64,000 nucleotides of DNA. It comes from Amorphoplanes friuliensis DSM 7358. GTDB lineage: Bacteria > Actinomycetota > Actinomycetes > Mycobacteriales > Micromonosporaceae. Positions 35,701 through 45,915 of this stretch are shown piece after piece. The position numbers and the translations under genes are program-made. A model generated the notes under the pieces. The model had not been told where the DNA came from. It ran no database searches and saw only the letters and a program-made list of their open reading frames with translations. The first letter of the stretch is position 1. Every line of letters begins with the position of its first letter. The stretch spans positions 8,586,001-8,650,000 of the forward strand of contig NC_022657.1 of the NCBI RefSeq assembly GCF_000494755.1. The letters are read 5' to 3'.

Positions 35701-36465
35701 GTCGTTGGTGGCGACCTGACGCATCGACGACGTGGCGATCGTGTAACCGGTGTCGGTCTCCAGGAACTGACGCCGGAGCGTCGGGGTGAAGTCGTTGTTC
35801 TGGAGGACCTTGTGGCCGACGTCGCGCTGGAGGGCGATGAAGTTCTTGGCGCGGGCGACCGCGGCGACAACGCGCAGGCGGTCACTCAGCGTGGTGTCCT
35901 GGGCGAGCTGGGCCGACGCGTCGCGGACGTTGAGGAGGTCCTCGATCAGCGGGTTGTAGTCGTCCTCGACCGCCTTGGGCTCCAGCTTGCCGTTCGCCGT
36001 CTGGCTGCGCGTCGAGGGCAGCTCCTCGAGGTTGCGGTCCAGCCGCAGGAGGAGCGTGGCGACCTGGCTCGGGACGTCGTCGAGAGCGGCCTTCTGCTGC
36101 GAGTAGGGCAGCTTGGCCGCGTCCACCTTCGCGTGCTCGCGCTTGTAGGCCGTGTCGGCCGCGGCGCGTTCCGGGGTGTTCGGCTTGGTGGTCGCGATCA
36201 TCACACCGAAGGCACGTTCGTTCTGCAGGTGATCGACGAGTCCACCGGCGGCCTGCGACAGCACCGACAGGGTGCGGGCGCGCTCGGCGTTGCTGGCCTC
36301 GTTGATGTGGTCGATCAGGCCGCTGGTGCCGACGATGACCGTCGCCAGGGTGGGCACGAGCATGATGAGCCCGAGCTTCGACCAGATCGGCAGATCCCGC
36401 AGCCGGCCGGCCGGCCGGCGGAGACGCGACATGACACCGCTCGCCGTCTTGGGGCGCTTGCTCAC
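32791..36465 (-). CDS. cvnA: Conservon sensor histidine kinase (CvnA type), nitrate-sensor-like
   Basis: A 1224-residue membrane kinase. A first membrane helix (about 31-51) is followed by an extracytoplasmic region of about 280 residues resembling the nitrate/nitrite-sensing NIT domain, a second helix near 330-352, and HAMP. Then comes an atypical dimerisation region and a HATPase domain from about 550 (VAELFDNATAFSPP N-box, DRGIGIS G-box). The long tail (about 690-1224) is disordered, rich in Pro, Gly and Ala, with repeated Asn-Gly-Phe and Asn-Gly-Ser (NGSNGSNGSNGANGF). It ends in a conserved module (SAWFTT near 1030, AGLPRRTPMAQLVPG near 1152). The GTG at 36465 has AGGAGG upstream. The first gene of the conservon. 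Confidence 0.9.
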   Translation of the reverse strand: MSKRPKTASGVMSRLRRPAGRLRDLPIWSKLGLIMLVPTLATVIVGTSGLIDHINEASNAERARTLSVLSQAAGGLVDHLQNERAFGVMIATTKPNTPERAAADTAYKREHAKVDAAKLPYSQQKAALDDVPSQVATLLLRLDRNLEELPSTRSQTANGKLEPKAVEDDYNPLIEDLLNVRDASAQLAQDTTLSDRLRVVAAVARAKNFIALQRDVGHKVLQNNDFTPTLRRQFLETDTGYTIATSSMRQVATNDERALFDRVVNGPALRGATNLTGPLQNLGANRSKEIAFNREQWETAMIGYNDLFRSVENRLDVQIVERATEIRDDVQTRVFIETSVLLGLLLLAIVFAWLVARSMARSLRELRQGALNVAQFGLPQAVERLRDPALTGSLTPAQVADQVAEPLPVRSRDEFGQVTEAFNAVHLEAVRTAAEQAALRSSVATMFVNLARRSQILVDRLIGHLDRLERGEEDPDRLAELFQLDHLATRMRRNDENLLVLAGADSTRVQREPAALIDVLRAAQSEVEHYTRIEFGMIDRDIEVSAHAVNDMVHLVAELFDNATAFSPPNSHVIVEARRLGDGAVLSVEDRGIGISREQLRDLNERLANPPMVDVAVSRMMGLVVVARLATRHGVKVELRPADTERGTVADVGLPVSVMVMSASANRLAPAAHNPYEQQQQQRPQFAEPPLALESGSNGRGGYPAGRPFDPNPPMPAGGMLGTGGNRSVPAWSDLTGAPSNGFEPSANGFGGPSNGFGGPNGFSNGSNGSNGSNGANGFHGPRSNEPIPPLPQSPAGPQGFSGPDGLPQRRNGENQRPEDTGSYGHTIPRQLPANPETQSRSPFVPPVSAPPVPPVSAPPVPSAPPYGGGRPVSSPPASGPPASAPPYQRPESAPPAPQSAASAPPAWPPVTTDRESGHTPHVPESLAAALDMTAELPRYRADRGATGSQPQVARPTNPQNGTPQSEAERSAAAAAKAHEAAEAQAAAAQATAAAQIAAAQAAARQRAAGDSQGQFADETMELPIFRELESAWFTTARPNEPAKQQAPVEPKPKPAPSEGPDSVVTTQRFSTGEPARSAGVPQQAASPEKLNGEPAFDREPARDRDPATVGAASSAGAVNGNGSGPWQTAADDGWQAARKAAEMPVDTTTTAGLPRRTPMAQLVPGGVDRAETSVQRRTPEAVRGLLSAYHRGVQRGRTKENSTNPEETPGGQQSSQAGKEHEA

Positions 36466-36910
36466 GTCACCGTCCTCCTGATTCGGACCCGGCCTTCGGA
36501 TCACCGGGCACCGCACACGGCCGACTCACCGGTCGGGCCCCCGAGATTCCATCACGACGAGTGTCAAAGAGAAAGAGCAGCCTGACCCGGACCGTTTGTG
36601 TGATGCGATGTTGCGTCCGAAGAGTTGAACATCGCCGGTCGGTCATCACTGCTCGTATATGACTGCATCTCTCAAAGTCACTCACCCTGGGCGGTGTCAC
36701 GGGGTTCCCGCGCACACCGTCCGGCCCGATCCACCATCGATCGCGGCAGCACAGACGATTGCTCGCACGTGACCGGACGGCAAGGCAAGATGCCGGATTG
36801 TGCAGTGTTTGAGACAGCAATCTGTCCGAAAGGATGAGGTGGCTGGCCGAATCGCCAGTTTCGCGAGACGAAAGTACGGACGTGTCGCCAATGCCGCTTA
36901 AAAGCGGACT
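36466..36910. other. Intergenic region upstream of the conservon
   Basis: A 445-base region, less GC-rich than the genes, that should carry the cvnA promoter. At its right end CCGCTT (36894-36899) and AAGCGG (36902-36907) form a short hairpin just after the add stop codon, a possible weak terminator for add. I found no convincing gene: frames present are short and without family likeness. Confidence 0.55.
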
Positions 36911-37978
36911 TTAGGACAGCAACTTCGCGTACGCCGGCTTGATCACGTCGTTGATGATGGCCAGCCGCTCGTCGTACGGGATGAACGCCGACTTCATCGC
37001 GTTGATCGTGAACCACTGGAGTTCACTCCAGCCCCAGCCGAAGGCCTCGGCCAGCAGGGCCATCTCCCGCGACATGGACGTGCCGCTCATCAGGCGATTG
37101 TCGGTGTTGACGGTGACCCGGAAGCGGAGGTCGTGCAGCAGCCCGATCGGGTGCTCGGCGATCGACGGCGCCGCCCCGGTCTGCACGTTGGACGACGGGC
37201 ACAGCTCGAGCGGGATGCGCTTGTCCCGGACGTAGGACGAGAGCCGCCCCAGACTCGTCCCGGTGATGTCGTCCACGATCCGGACGCCGTGACCGAGCCG
37301 GTCGGCGCCGCACCACTGGATGGCCTGCCAGATCGACGGCAGCCCGAACGCCTCGCCGGCGTGGATGGTGAAGTGGAAGTTCTCCCGCTGGAGGTACTCG
37401 AAGGCGTCGAGGTGCCGGGTGGGCGGGAAGCCCGCCTCGGCGCCGGCGATGTCGAAGCCCACCACCCCGGTGTCGCGGTAGCGCACGGCGAGCTCGGCGA
37501 TCTCCTGCGACCGGGCGGCGTGCCGCATCGCGGTCAGCAGCGTGCCGATGCGGATCTGGTTGCCCTGGGCGGCCGCCTCGGCGCAGCCCTCGCGGAAGCC
37601 GGCGTGCACGGCGTCGACCACCGCGTCGAGGGTGAGACCCCGCTCCAGATGCTGCTCGGGCGCGTAGCGGACCTCCGCGTAGACGACGCCGTCGGCGGCG
37701 AGGTCGAGGGCGCACTCCTTGGCCACCCGGTGCAGGCCCTCCTCGGTCTGCATGACCGCGACGGTGTGCGCGAACGTTTCCAGGTAGCGTTCCAGCGAGC
37801 CGGAGTCGGCCGCCGCCACGAACCAGTCGCCCAGCCGCTCGGGATCCGTCTCGGGCAGCTCGTGCCCGATCCCGGCAGCGAGCTCGACGATCGTCGCCGG
37901 CCGCAGTCCACCGTCGAGGTGGTCGTGCAGCAGCGCTTTCGGGGCCTGGACGATGTCGGCGTGGGTGATGGCAACCAT
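36911..37978 (-). CDS. add: Adenosine deaminase
   Basis: A 355-residue zinc enzyme that converts adenosine to inosine. Metal and active-site motifs are HDHLDGG (H18 and H20), a FHFTIHAGEA motif with zinc His and catalytic Glu downstream near residue 205, and the late Asp pair in VTVNTDNRLMSG. Length is normal. The gene runs towards the conservon and is divergent from the RlmA-like gene by 26 bases. It fits the surrounding salvage genes. Confidence 0.95.
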   Translation of the reverse strand: MVAITHADIVQAPKALLHDHLDGGLRPATIVELAAGIGHELPETDPERLGDWFVAAADSGSLERYLETFAHTVAVMQTEEGLHRVAKECALDLAADGVVYAEVRYAPEQHLERGLTLDAVVDAVHAGFREGCAEAAAQGNQIRIGTLLTAMRHAARSQEIAELAVRYRDTGVVGFDIAGAEAGFPPTRHLDAFEYLQRENFHFTIHAGEAFGLPSIWQAIQWCGADRLGHGVRIVDDITGTSLGRLSSYVRDKRIPLELCPSSNVQTGAAPSIAEHPIGLLHDLRFRVTVNTDNRLMSGTSMSREMALLAEAFGWGWSELQWFTINAMKSAFIPYDERLAIINDVIKPAYAKLLS

Positions 37979-38004
37979 CCACAGATGTTAGAGGGAAGCA
38001 GCGG

Positions 38005-38814
38005 ATGATCGACGGAGCATTGCCGTACCTGCGGTGTCCGGTGTGCCGCGAGGCGCTGGAGCGGACCGGCGATCAGGTCCTCGGCTGCCCCCGGCGGCAC
38101 AGTTTCGACATCGCGCGGCAGGGCTACGTGAACCTGACGGCGGGCCGTTCGCCCCACTCGGGTGACACCGCCGCGATGATCGAGGACCGCGAGGCCTTCC
38201 TGGCCGCCGGTCACTACACCTTCATCACCAAGATCCTGACCGAGACGGTACGCCCGGACGACGGCCTGATCGTCGACGCGGGCACGGGCACCGGCCACTA
38301 CCTGGCGCACCTGCTGGACGCCCGGCCCGACGCGTACGGCCTGGGCCTAGACGTGTCCAAGCCGGCCCTGCGCCGCGCCGCCCGCGCCCACCCGAGAGCC
38401 GCCGCCGCCCTGACCGACCTGTGGAGCCCGCTCCCCCTCGAGGACGTCTGCGTCTCGACGATCGTGAACGTCTTCTCACCCCGCAACGGCCCGGAGTTCC
38501 GCCGAGTCCTCCACTCCGACGGCACCCTGATCGTCGTCACGCCGGCGCAGGATCATCTCGCCGAACTGGTCGAGGCCCACGGCCTGATCGGCGTCGACCC
38601 CGCCAAGCCCGACCGCGTCAGCGAAAACCTGGGCACGCTGTTCGAGGCCGAAGGCACCACGACCCTGCGCCACGAGATGCACCTGACTGCGGCCGAGGTC
38701 CGAACCTTGATCGGCATGACCCCGAGCGCCCACCACGTGTCCCTCACCGACCTGCAAACAGAGAACATCACGGTGACAGCGGCAGTGGATGTGACGGTCT
38801 ACCGCCCGGCGTGA
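38005..38814 (+). CDS. RlmA-like 23S rRNA (guanine-N1)-methyltransferase
   Basis: A 269-residue methyltransferase. The N-terminal zinc ribbon uses C11, C14, C28 and H32 (CPVC...CPRRH), then HSFDIARQGYVNL, the RlmA signature. The SAM-binding motif is VDAGTGTGHYLAHL and a late conserved part is STIVNVFSPRNGPEFRRVL. RlmA-I methylates G745 and the Gram-positive RlmA-II (TlrB) methylates G748 of 23S rRNA; in actinomycetes the latter confers tylosin-type macrolide resistance. I cannot tell the target from sequence alone. The ATG start lies 26 bases from add. Confidence 0.88.
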   Translation: MIDGALPYLRCPVCREALERTGDQVLGCPRRHSFDIARQGYVNLTAGRSPHSGDTAAMIEDREAFLAAGHYTFITKILTETVRPDDGLIVDAGTGTGHYLAHLLDARPDAYGLGLDVSKPALRRAARAHPRAAAALTDLWSPLPLEDVCVSTIVNVFSPRNGPEFRRVLHSDGTLIVVTPAQDHLAELVEAHGLIGVDPAKPDRVSENLGTLFEAEGTTTLRHEMHLTAAEVRTLIGMTPSAHHVSLTDLQTENITVTAAVDVTVYRPA

Positions 38815-38915
38815 GCCGGGCCCTGCCGAGCACGCAGCCGGCAATCGGCGGGAGCGACGGTCAGCACCATGCAACCAGGCACGACATGATCCAGACCTTG
38901 AAGTTGACCCGGCCC

Positions 38916-39593
38916 TCAGACCGAGAGATCAACTTCCTCCCATTCCGGTGGGTCCTCGTGATAGGGGCCGGAAAACACCACCGCCCACTCCAGACCCCAC
39001 CTCCGCTGGCCGATGGCGTTGCTGTCGACCTCGCCCGGGACCGGCGCGCCGGCCTTCTCGGCCTCCTGGAACGCCCAGTCCAGGCAGTAGTAGAGGTCCA
39101 GCAGCACCGCGGCCTCGATCGCGTCCCGGGGCGCGACCAGCGCCCGTGACCGCCACCGGTCGAACAGCTCGCCGCCCGGCAGGTCCGGCATCTGCTGCAT
39201 GAGCCGGTCCTCCGGCGGCGCGGTCGGGTCGAGGTGCCGGCTCAGCCCCAGCACCCAGGCCAGCGCGAAGACCGCGTCGTGGTGCAGCACGAACGACCGG
39301 TGGTCACCCTTGCTGCCGGCCACGAACTGCCACTCGGGCGGTGTGACGAAGTCCACGAGGTGCGAGCTGAGCAGCCAGCTCATCGCGATCTCGGTGGGCA
39401 TGCCGAAGCAGCGCGCCACGACCACGTGCAAAACCGCCACCCGCGCCTCGATCTCGCCCGTCGCCCGCAGCTCGACACCGTCGCCGGGCTCCCACACCAA
39501 CGGGAACGCCGGTGGCGGCAGCGGCAGGCCGAGCCTCTCGAGCTCGTCCAGGCTGGCGTCACGCACCGCTCGGGGATCGGGGGCGGCCTTCAT
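38916..39593 (-). CDS. DUF4272 domain protein
   Basis: A 225-residue soluble protein matching DUF4272: LERLGLPLPPPAFPLVW, ARVAVLHVVVARCFGMP, FVLHHDAVFALAWVLGL, EAAVLLDLYYCLDWAFQEAE and the closing NAIGQRRWGLEWAVVFSGPYHEDPPEWEEVDLS. The family's role is not known; no catalytic motif stands out. It follows the deoA gene by 6 bases on the same strand, so it may be the distal gene of the nucleoside-uptake operon. Confidence 0.88.
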   Translation of the reverse strand: MKAAPDPRAVRDASLDELERLGLPLPPPAFPLVWEPGDGVELRATGEIEARVAVLHVVVARCFGMPTEIAMSWLLSSHLVDFVTPPEWQFVAGSKGDHRSFVLHHDAVFALAWVLGLSRHLDPTAPPEDRLMQQMPDLPGGELFDRWRSRALVAPRDAIEAAVLLDLYYCLDWAFQEAEKAGAPVPGEVDSNAIGQRRWGLEWAVVFSGPYHEDPPEWEEVDLSV

Positions 39594-39599
39594 GACCGA

Positions 39600-40877
39600 T
39601 CAGGCTATGCGGTCGATCAGCAAAGGCGTAGGGGCGGGCGCATTCTGCGAGATCCGCACGGCCCCGTCCGCCCCCGCCAGCGCGGCGGAGATCCTCGACC
39701 CCTCATCGGTACGGAGTTCGAGCAGCGGGTCGCCCACGGCCACGGTGTCGCCGGGCCGGACCTTCAGCATGATGCCCGCGCCGAAGCTGACCGGGTCCTC
39801 CTTGCGGGCCCGTCCGGCACCGAGCCGCCAGGCGGCCAGCCCGACCTCGAGCGCGTCGATGCTCTCGACCACACCGGCGGTCGTCGCGCGCAGCACCTCG
39901 GTCTCGCGGGCGGTGGGCAGCGGCGCGTCGGGGTCGCCGCCCTGGGCCCGGATCATGGCCTTCCAGGAGTCCATGGCCGCGCCGGACTGCAGAACCTTCT
40001 CGGGGTCGGCGTCGAGGCCGGCCGCGGCGAGCATCTCGCGGGCCAGGGCCAGCGTCAGCTCGACCACGTCGGCGGGACCACCACCGGCCAGCACCTCCAG
40101 GGACTCCTCGACCTCCACGGCGTTGCCGATCGCGAGCCCGAGCGGGGTGTTCATGTCGGTGAGCAGCGCCACCGTCCGCACCTGGTGCGCCTTGCCCAGC
40201 TCGACCATCGTGCGGGCCAGCTCGCGGGCCATGTCGACGTCCTTCATGAACGCACCCGTGCCGACCTTGACGTCGAGGACGAGCGCGCCGGTGCCCTCCG
40301 CGATCTTCTTGCTCATGATCGAGCTGGCGATCAGCGGGATGGCCTCGACGGTGCCCGTGACGTCACGCAGGGCGTAGAGCTTGCGGTCGGCGGGGGCGAG
40401 GCCGTCGCCGGCGGCGCAGATGACCGCACCGACGTCCTGGAGCTGCCGGACGAACTCGTCGTTGCTCAGCCCGGCCCGCCAGCCGGGGATCGACTCCAGC
40501 TTGTCGAGGGTGCCGCCGGTGTGGCCCAGGCCGCGGCCCGAGAGCTGCGGGACGGCGGCGCCGCAGGCTGCGACCAGCGGCGTGAGCGGCAGCGTGATCT
40601 TGTCGCCGACACCGCCGGTGGAGTGCTTGTCGACGGTCGGGCGGGTCACCGCGGAGAGGTCCAGACGCTCGCCGCTGGCGATCATCGCGGCGGTCCAGCG
40701 GGCAATCTCCGCCGGCGTCATGCCGCGCAGCAGGATGGCCATGGCCAGCGCGGACATCTGCTCGTCGGCGACCACACCCTTCGTGTACGCGTCGACCACC
40801 CAGTCGATCTGCGCGTCGGACAGCGTGTGCCCGTCCCGCTTCGCCCGAATGACGTCAACCGCAGCAAACTCGCTCAT
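39600..40877 (-). CDS. deoA: Thymidine phosphorylase
   Basis: A 425-residue pyrimidine-nucleoside phosphorylase that cleaves thymidine or deoxyuridine with phosphate. Family signatures are AIKRDG-like VIRAKRDGHTLSD, the phosphate-binding VDKHSTGGVGDKITLPL, SGRGLGHTGGTLDKLESIPG, and the C-terminal lipoyl-like domain. The ATG at 40877 overlaps the cdd stop (ATGA), so they are coupled. Product deoxyribose-1-phosphate would feed, after isomerisation, into DeoC encoded 16 kb away. Confidence 0.95.
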   Translation of the reverse strand: MSEFAAVDVIRAKRDGHTLSDAQIDWVVDAYTKGVVADEQMSALAMAILLRGMTPAEIARWTAAMIASGERLDLSAVTRPTVDKHSTGGVGDKITLPLTPLVAACGAAVPQLSGRGLGHTGGTLDKLESIPGWRAGLSNDEFVRQLQDVGAVICAAGDGLAPADRKLYALRDVTGTVEAIPLIASSIMSKKIAEGTGALVLDVKVGTGAFMKDVDMARELARTMVELGKAHQVRTVALLTDMNTPLGLAIGNAVEVEESLEVLAGGGPADVVELTLALAREMLAAAGLDADPEKVLQSGAAMDSWKAMIRAQGGDPDAPLPTARETEVLRATTAGVVESIDALEVGLAAWRLGAGRARKEDPVSFGAGIMLKVRPGDTVAVGDPLLELRTDEGSRISAALAGADGAVRISQNAPAPTPLLIDRIA

Positions 40878-41587
40878 GCCTGCTCCCACCTAGTGCCGAT
40901 GCCTTCCGGGGGTTCGCCTTCGCCGGCCCAGGACAGGCTGCCCTCGGTGTCCACGACGACCACCCGGGGCGTCCGGGTCAGACCCCAAGTCACCGCGGCC
41001 GAGGCGGTCGGGAAGTTGGGGCCCTCCTCGAGGATGCCCTTCTCCGCGTCACCCTCCCCGGGGCTTCCGGCGGAACGCTCCCAGTAGCCCGTCCAGACCT
41101 GCTCACCACCGGAGAGGTCGGGGTGGACGAAGACGGTCCCGCGGCCCCGCCACTTGGCCAGCTGCGCGGGCACGGCCGGCACCGCGGACGGCCCGGTGAC
41201 CTTCTCGATGTCGTCGGGCCCGAACGCGTTGGGCAGCAGCTCGGACATCTTCAGCGGCCGGGGCAGCGCCTCGACGAGACACTCGGCGCCGCCGTGCTCG
41301 TAGAGCAGCTGCCGGCAGCGCCCGCACGGCATCAGCGGCAGGCCGTTGGCGTCGACGCAGGCGACCGCGACCAGCCGGCCCCCGCCGGTGGCGTGCAGCG
41401 AGCTGACGAGCCCGCACTCGGCGCACAGGCCGACGCCGTAGGACGCGTTCTCGACGTTGCAGCCGACGACCACCCGCCCGTCGTCGACCAGCCCGGCCAC
41501 ACCGACCGGGAAGTCGGAGTAGGGGGCGTAGGCGTGCCGCATGGCCTCGATGGCCGCAGCCCGCAGCGCGGGCCAGTCGATCTCCAT
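40874..41587 (-). CDS. cdd: Cytidine deaminase with C-terminal extension
   Basis: A 237-residue protein. Residues 1-130 are a normal cytidine deaminase, with CNVENASYGVGLCAECGL (first zinc Cys and the catalytic Glu) and PCGRCRQLL (two zinc Cys). The remaining ~105 residues are not part of the standard enzyme: they include a Gly/Glu linker and a small folded-looking piece (FPTASAAVTWGLTRTPRVVVVDTEGS). The extension is in frame and uses normal codons. The gene lies 44 bases after the second permease gene and overlaps deoA. Confidence 0.92.
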   Translation of the reverse strand: MEIDWPALRAAAIEAMRHAYAPYSDFPVGVAGLVDDGRVVVGCNVENASYGVGLCAECGLVSSLHATGGGRLVAVACVDANGLPLMPCGRCRQLLYEHGGAECLVEALPRPLKMSELLPNAFGPDDIEKVTGPSAVPAVPAQLAKWRGRGTVFVHPDLSGGEQVWTGYWERSAGSPGEGDAEKGILEEGPNFPTASAAVTWGLTRTPRVVVVDTEGSLSWAGEGEPPEGIGTRWEQA

Positions 41588-41631
41588 GCCGCCGATTCTG
41601 CCCCACGCCCTGTCCGGGCCGGTGCGGCTCC

Positions 41632-42909
41632 CTAGCTTTTTACGTAGGGCTGGCCGTCGGCGGCCGGCGCGCGGACGCGTCCGACCAGGCCCGCCACGGC
41701 CACGATGGTCGCGAGGTACGGGAGCATGTTGAGGAACTGGCTCGGCACCGAGCTGCCCGCCACGCTGAGATAGGTGGCCAGCTTCTGCGCGAAGCCGAAG
41801 AACAGCGCCGCGCCCAGCGCCCCGAAGGGTGTCCAGCGGCCGAAGATCAGGGCGGCCAGCGCGATGAAGCCGGCACCCGCGGTCATGTTCTTGTTGAAGC
41901 TGCCCGTGGCCACCAGCGTGAAGTACGCACCGCCCGCACCCGCGATCAGACCGCCCAGCAGGACGTTCAGGTAGCGGAGGCCGCGGACCCGGATGCCCAC
42001 GGTGTCGGCCGCCGTCGGGTGCTCGCCGACGGCCCGGGTCCGCAGACCCCAGCGCGTCCGGGTGAGCCCGAAGTGGATGACGAACACCAGGATCAGGGCC
42101 AGCCAGACCAGCAGGTTGGTCTCGAAGAGCACCGGGCCGACGACCGGGATGTCCGCGAGGCCCGGGATGCGCCACTCGGGCATCCGCGGCGGCTCGTTGT
42201 ACGACTGCGCGTCGGTCTGCATCAGCCGCTCGTAGAGGAAGCCCGTCATGCCCAGGGCCAGCAGGTTGAGCACGATGCCGACGACGACCTGGTCGACCAG
42301 GAAGCGGATGGCCAGCACCGCCAGGATCGCCGCGATGATGACACCGCCGATCGCCGCGCTGAACAGGCCGAGCCACACGCTGGTCGCCATCGTGCCGACC
42401 AGGGCGGCACCGAACGCGCCCATCAGGAACTGGCCCTCGATGGCCACGTTGACCACGCCGGAACGCTCACCGAGCACACCGGCCAGGGCTCCGAGCAGCA
42501 GCGGGACCGCCAGCTCGAGCGTGCCGCTCGCCGTGTCGACCAGCGGCAGGAATTTGCCCGCCACCTGCCAGCACAGGAACGACAGGACAAAACCGAGGAT
42601 GCCCAGGCTCAGGACGAACGTCTGGTGCTTACGGGCCACACCGGCGAGGAGGACGGCACCCGCGCCGAGGGCGACGATGCCGAAGAGGATCGCGCCGAAC
42701 TGGCCGTTGATCGAGAGCGAGGCGCCGTTCGCGTCCTCGCTGAGGGTGAACCGTGCCGTCTCGGACGGTGCGAGCGGACCGAAGACCGCCGTGGCGATCA
42801 CACCGATCAGCGCCACGCCGACACCGAGACGCCGCTGCCTGTCCCAGAACCGGGCCGGGGCCGTGGCCTCCGTCAGGTCCTCCACTGTCGCGGTCGACAC
42901 CGGGGTCAC
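41632..42909 (-). CDS. Nucleoside ABC transporter permease
   Basis: A 425-residue membrane protein of the branched-chain/ribose-type permease family (BPD_transp_2), as in NupQ and RnsD. Hydrophobic segments occupy most of the length. The cytoplasmic coupling part is RTRWGLRTRAVGEHPTAADTVGIRVRGLRYL. It forms a heterodimer with the next permease and is powered by the adjacent ATPase; the BMP lipoprotein delivers nucleosides. Its GTG start overlaps the stop of the other permease gene (GTGA). Confidence 0.93.
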   Translation of the reverse strand: MTPVSTATVEDLTEATAPARFWDRQRRLGVGVALIGVIATAVFGPLAPSETARFTLSEDANGASLSINGQFGAILFGIVALGAGAVLLAGVARKHQTFVLSLGILGFVLSFLCWQVAGKFLPLVDTASGTLELAVPLLLGALAGVLGERSGVVNVAIEGQFLMGAFGAALVGTMATSVWLGLFSAAIGGVIIAAILAVLAIRFLVDQVVVGIVLNLLALGMTGFLYERLMQTDAQSYNEPPRMPEWRIPGLADIPVVGPVLFETNLLVWLALILVFVIHFGLTRTRWGLRTRAVGEHPTAADTVGIRVRGLRYLNVLLGGLIAGAGGAYFTLVATGSFNKNMTAGAGFIALAALIFGRWTPFGALGAALFFGFAQKLATYLSVAGSSVPSQFLNMLPYLATIVAVAGLVGRVRAPAADGQPYVKS

Positions 42910-44194
42910 CAGCCCTTCGCCATCGATGCGCCGAGCCGCGCGGAACGGGCGGCTCGCAGGTGGTAGATCGCCTTCACCAGGGCCGGTGCGGCGATGAAGA
43001 TGACGATGAGCGCCTGCAGCACGGTCACCAGCTCCAGGGAGATGCTCGAGAACGACTGCATGCGGTTACCGCCGGCGCGCAGGGCACCGAAGAGGATCGC
43101 CGCGAGCAGCGTGCCCCACGGCCGGTTGCGGCCGAGCAGGGCGACCAGCAGGCCGTCGAAGCCGATGTTGCCCGTAACCTGCGTGGTCAGGGCGTGTGCC
43201 GTGCCCAGGACCTGGGTGGCACCACCGAGGCCGGCCAGCGCACCGGCGGTGACCATCAGCAGGGTGTAGGTCCGGCCGACGCTGATGCCGGCCGTCCGGG
43301 CCGCGGCCGGGTTGGCACCGACGGCGCGCAGCTCGAAGCCGAACGCCGACCGGTTGAGCAGCCAGGCGACACCGGCCGTGGCCAGCACCGCGAGCACGAT
43401 ACCGAGGTTGACCCGCAGCTCACCGCCGACCGCGGGCAGCTGCGCCGACGAGTCGACGGGCTCGCTGATCGCGTCGCTGCGACCGGTCGCCTGGATGCCC
43501 TTCTGCAGGATCAGCCAGCCCAGGAACAGGTTGGCCGTGTAGTTCAGCATGATCGTGACGATGACCTCGTGGGCACCGGCGCGCGCCTTGAGGATGCCCG
43601 GCACGAAGCCCCACAGCGCACCACCGAGCACACCGGCCAGCAGCGCAGCGACCAGGTGGATCACCGGCGGCAGCGGCAGCAGGAAGCCGGCCAGCGCGGC
43701 ACAGACCGTGCCGATGACCGCCTGGCCCTGGCCACCGATGTTGAAGAGGCCGCCGCGGAACGCCAGCGCCACCGAAAGGCCGGTGAAGACCAGCGGGGCC
43801 GCGTAGGTCAGCGTCTCCGAGATCGGGAAGAACACCTGTCGCCAGGTGCCGGTGCCGTTCGCCCAGGCCGTGATGGTCGCCGGGTCGACGATCGCGCCCT
43901 TGAAGAGGTCCGCGTACGCGTTGCTGACGACCGTCCAGCTGGCGTCGAACGCGTCGGCGGGCCGGGCGGTGAGGTACGAGAACGTCTCCAGCACCGCGGG
44001 GTCGGAGACGATGATCAGGATCGCGCCGATGACCATCGCGAGCACAACCGACAGCAGCGTCACGGTGACCGTGTTCGCGGACCACAGGTTGTGCAGGAAG
44101 TGACTCATGAAGGAGTCGCTGTCTGCGGGCTTCTGCGGAGCGGGCTTTTCCGCGGCCGGCTTTTCCGGAGCGGGCGCGGCCGGCTCGTCGGTGG

Positions 44195-44198
<4 letters not shown>
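42906..44198 (-). CDS. Nucleoside ABC transporter permease
   Basis: A 430-residue membrane permease (NupP/RnsC-like). The N-terminus (about 30 residues) is a Pro/Ala/Lys-rich cytoplasmic tail, followed by several membrane helices and the coupling part RSAFGFELRAVGANPAAARTAGISVGRTYTL. A larger periplasmic loop follows the first helix. The GTG start overlaps the ATPase stop codon (GTGA), so all four transporter and enzyme genes are chained together. Confidence 0.93.
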
Positions 44199-45787
<1,589 letters not shown>

Positions 45788-45793
45788 CGGAAT

Positions 45794-45798
45794 CTCCT
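45794..45798 (-). promoter_or_regulatory. Ribosome binding site for the CTG-started ATPase gene
   Basis: AGGAG on the minus strand sits 6 bases before the CTG at 45787-45785. No ATG, GTG or TTG in this frame lies near it. Confidence 0.7.
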
Positions 45799-45848
45799 GC
45801 AGACGAGAGGCTGGTGATCAACGGGGGGACGTTAGCAGCCTGAGCAGA

Positions 45849-45892
45849 GCCGCCGCGCAGGCCGCGGGGTGAACCCGCGACCGCGCGGCGGC
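45849..45892 (-). terminator. Stem-loop between the BMP lipoprotein and ATPase genes
   Basis: GCCGCCGCGC (45849-45858) and GCGCGGCGGC (45883-45892) pair exactly, with a second stem CGCGGG/CCCGCG inside (45863-45868 and 45874-45879). There is no U-run, so it more likely trims or stabilises the message, giving more binding protein than transporter, than ends transcription. Confidence 0.75.
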
Positions 45893-45915
45893 CGAAATGC
45901 TGAACTGACCGCGAA

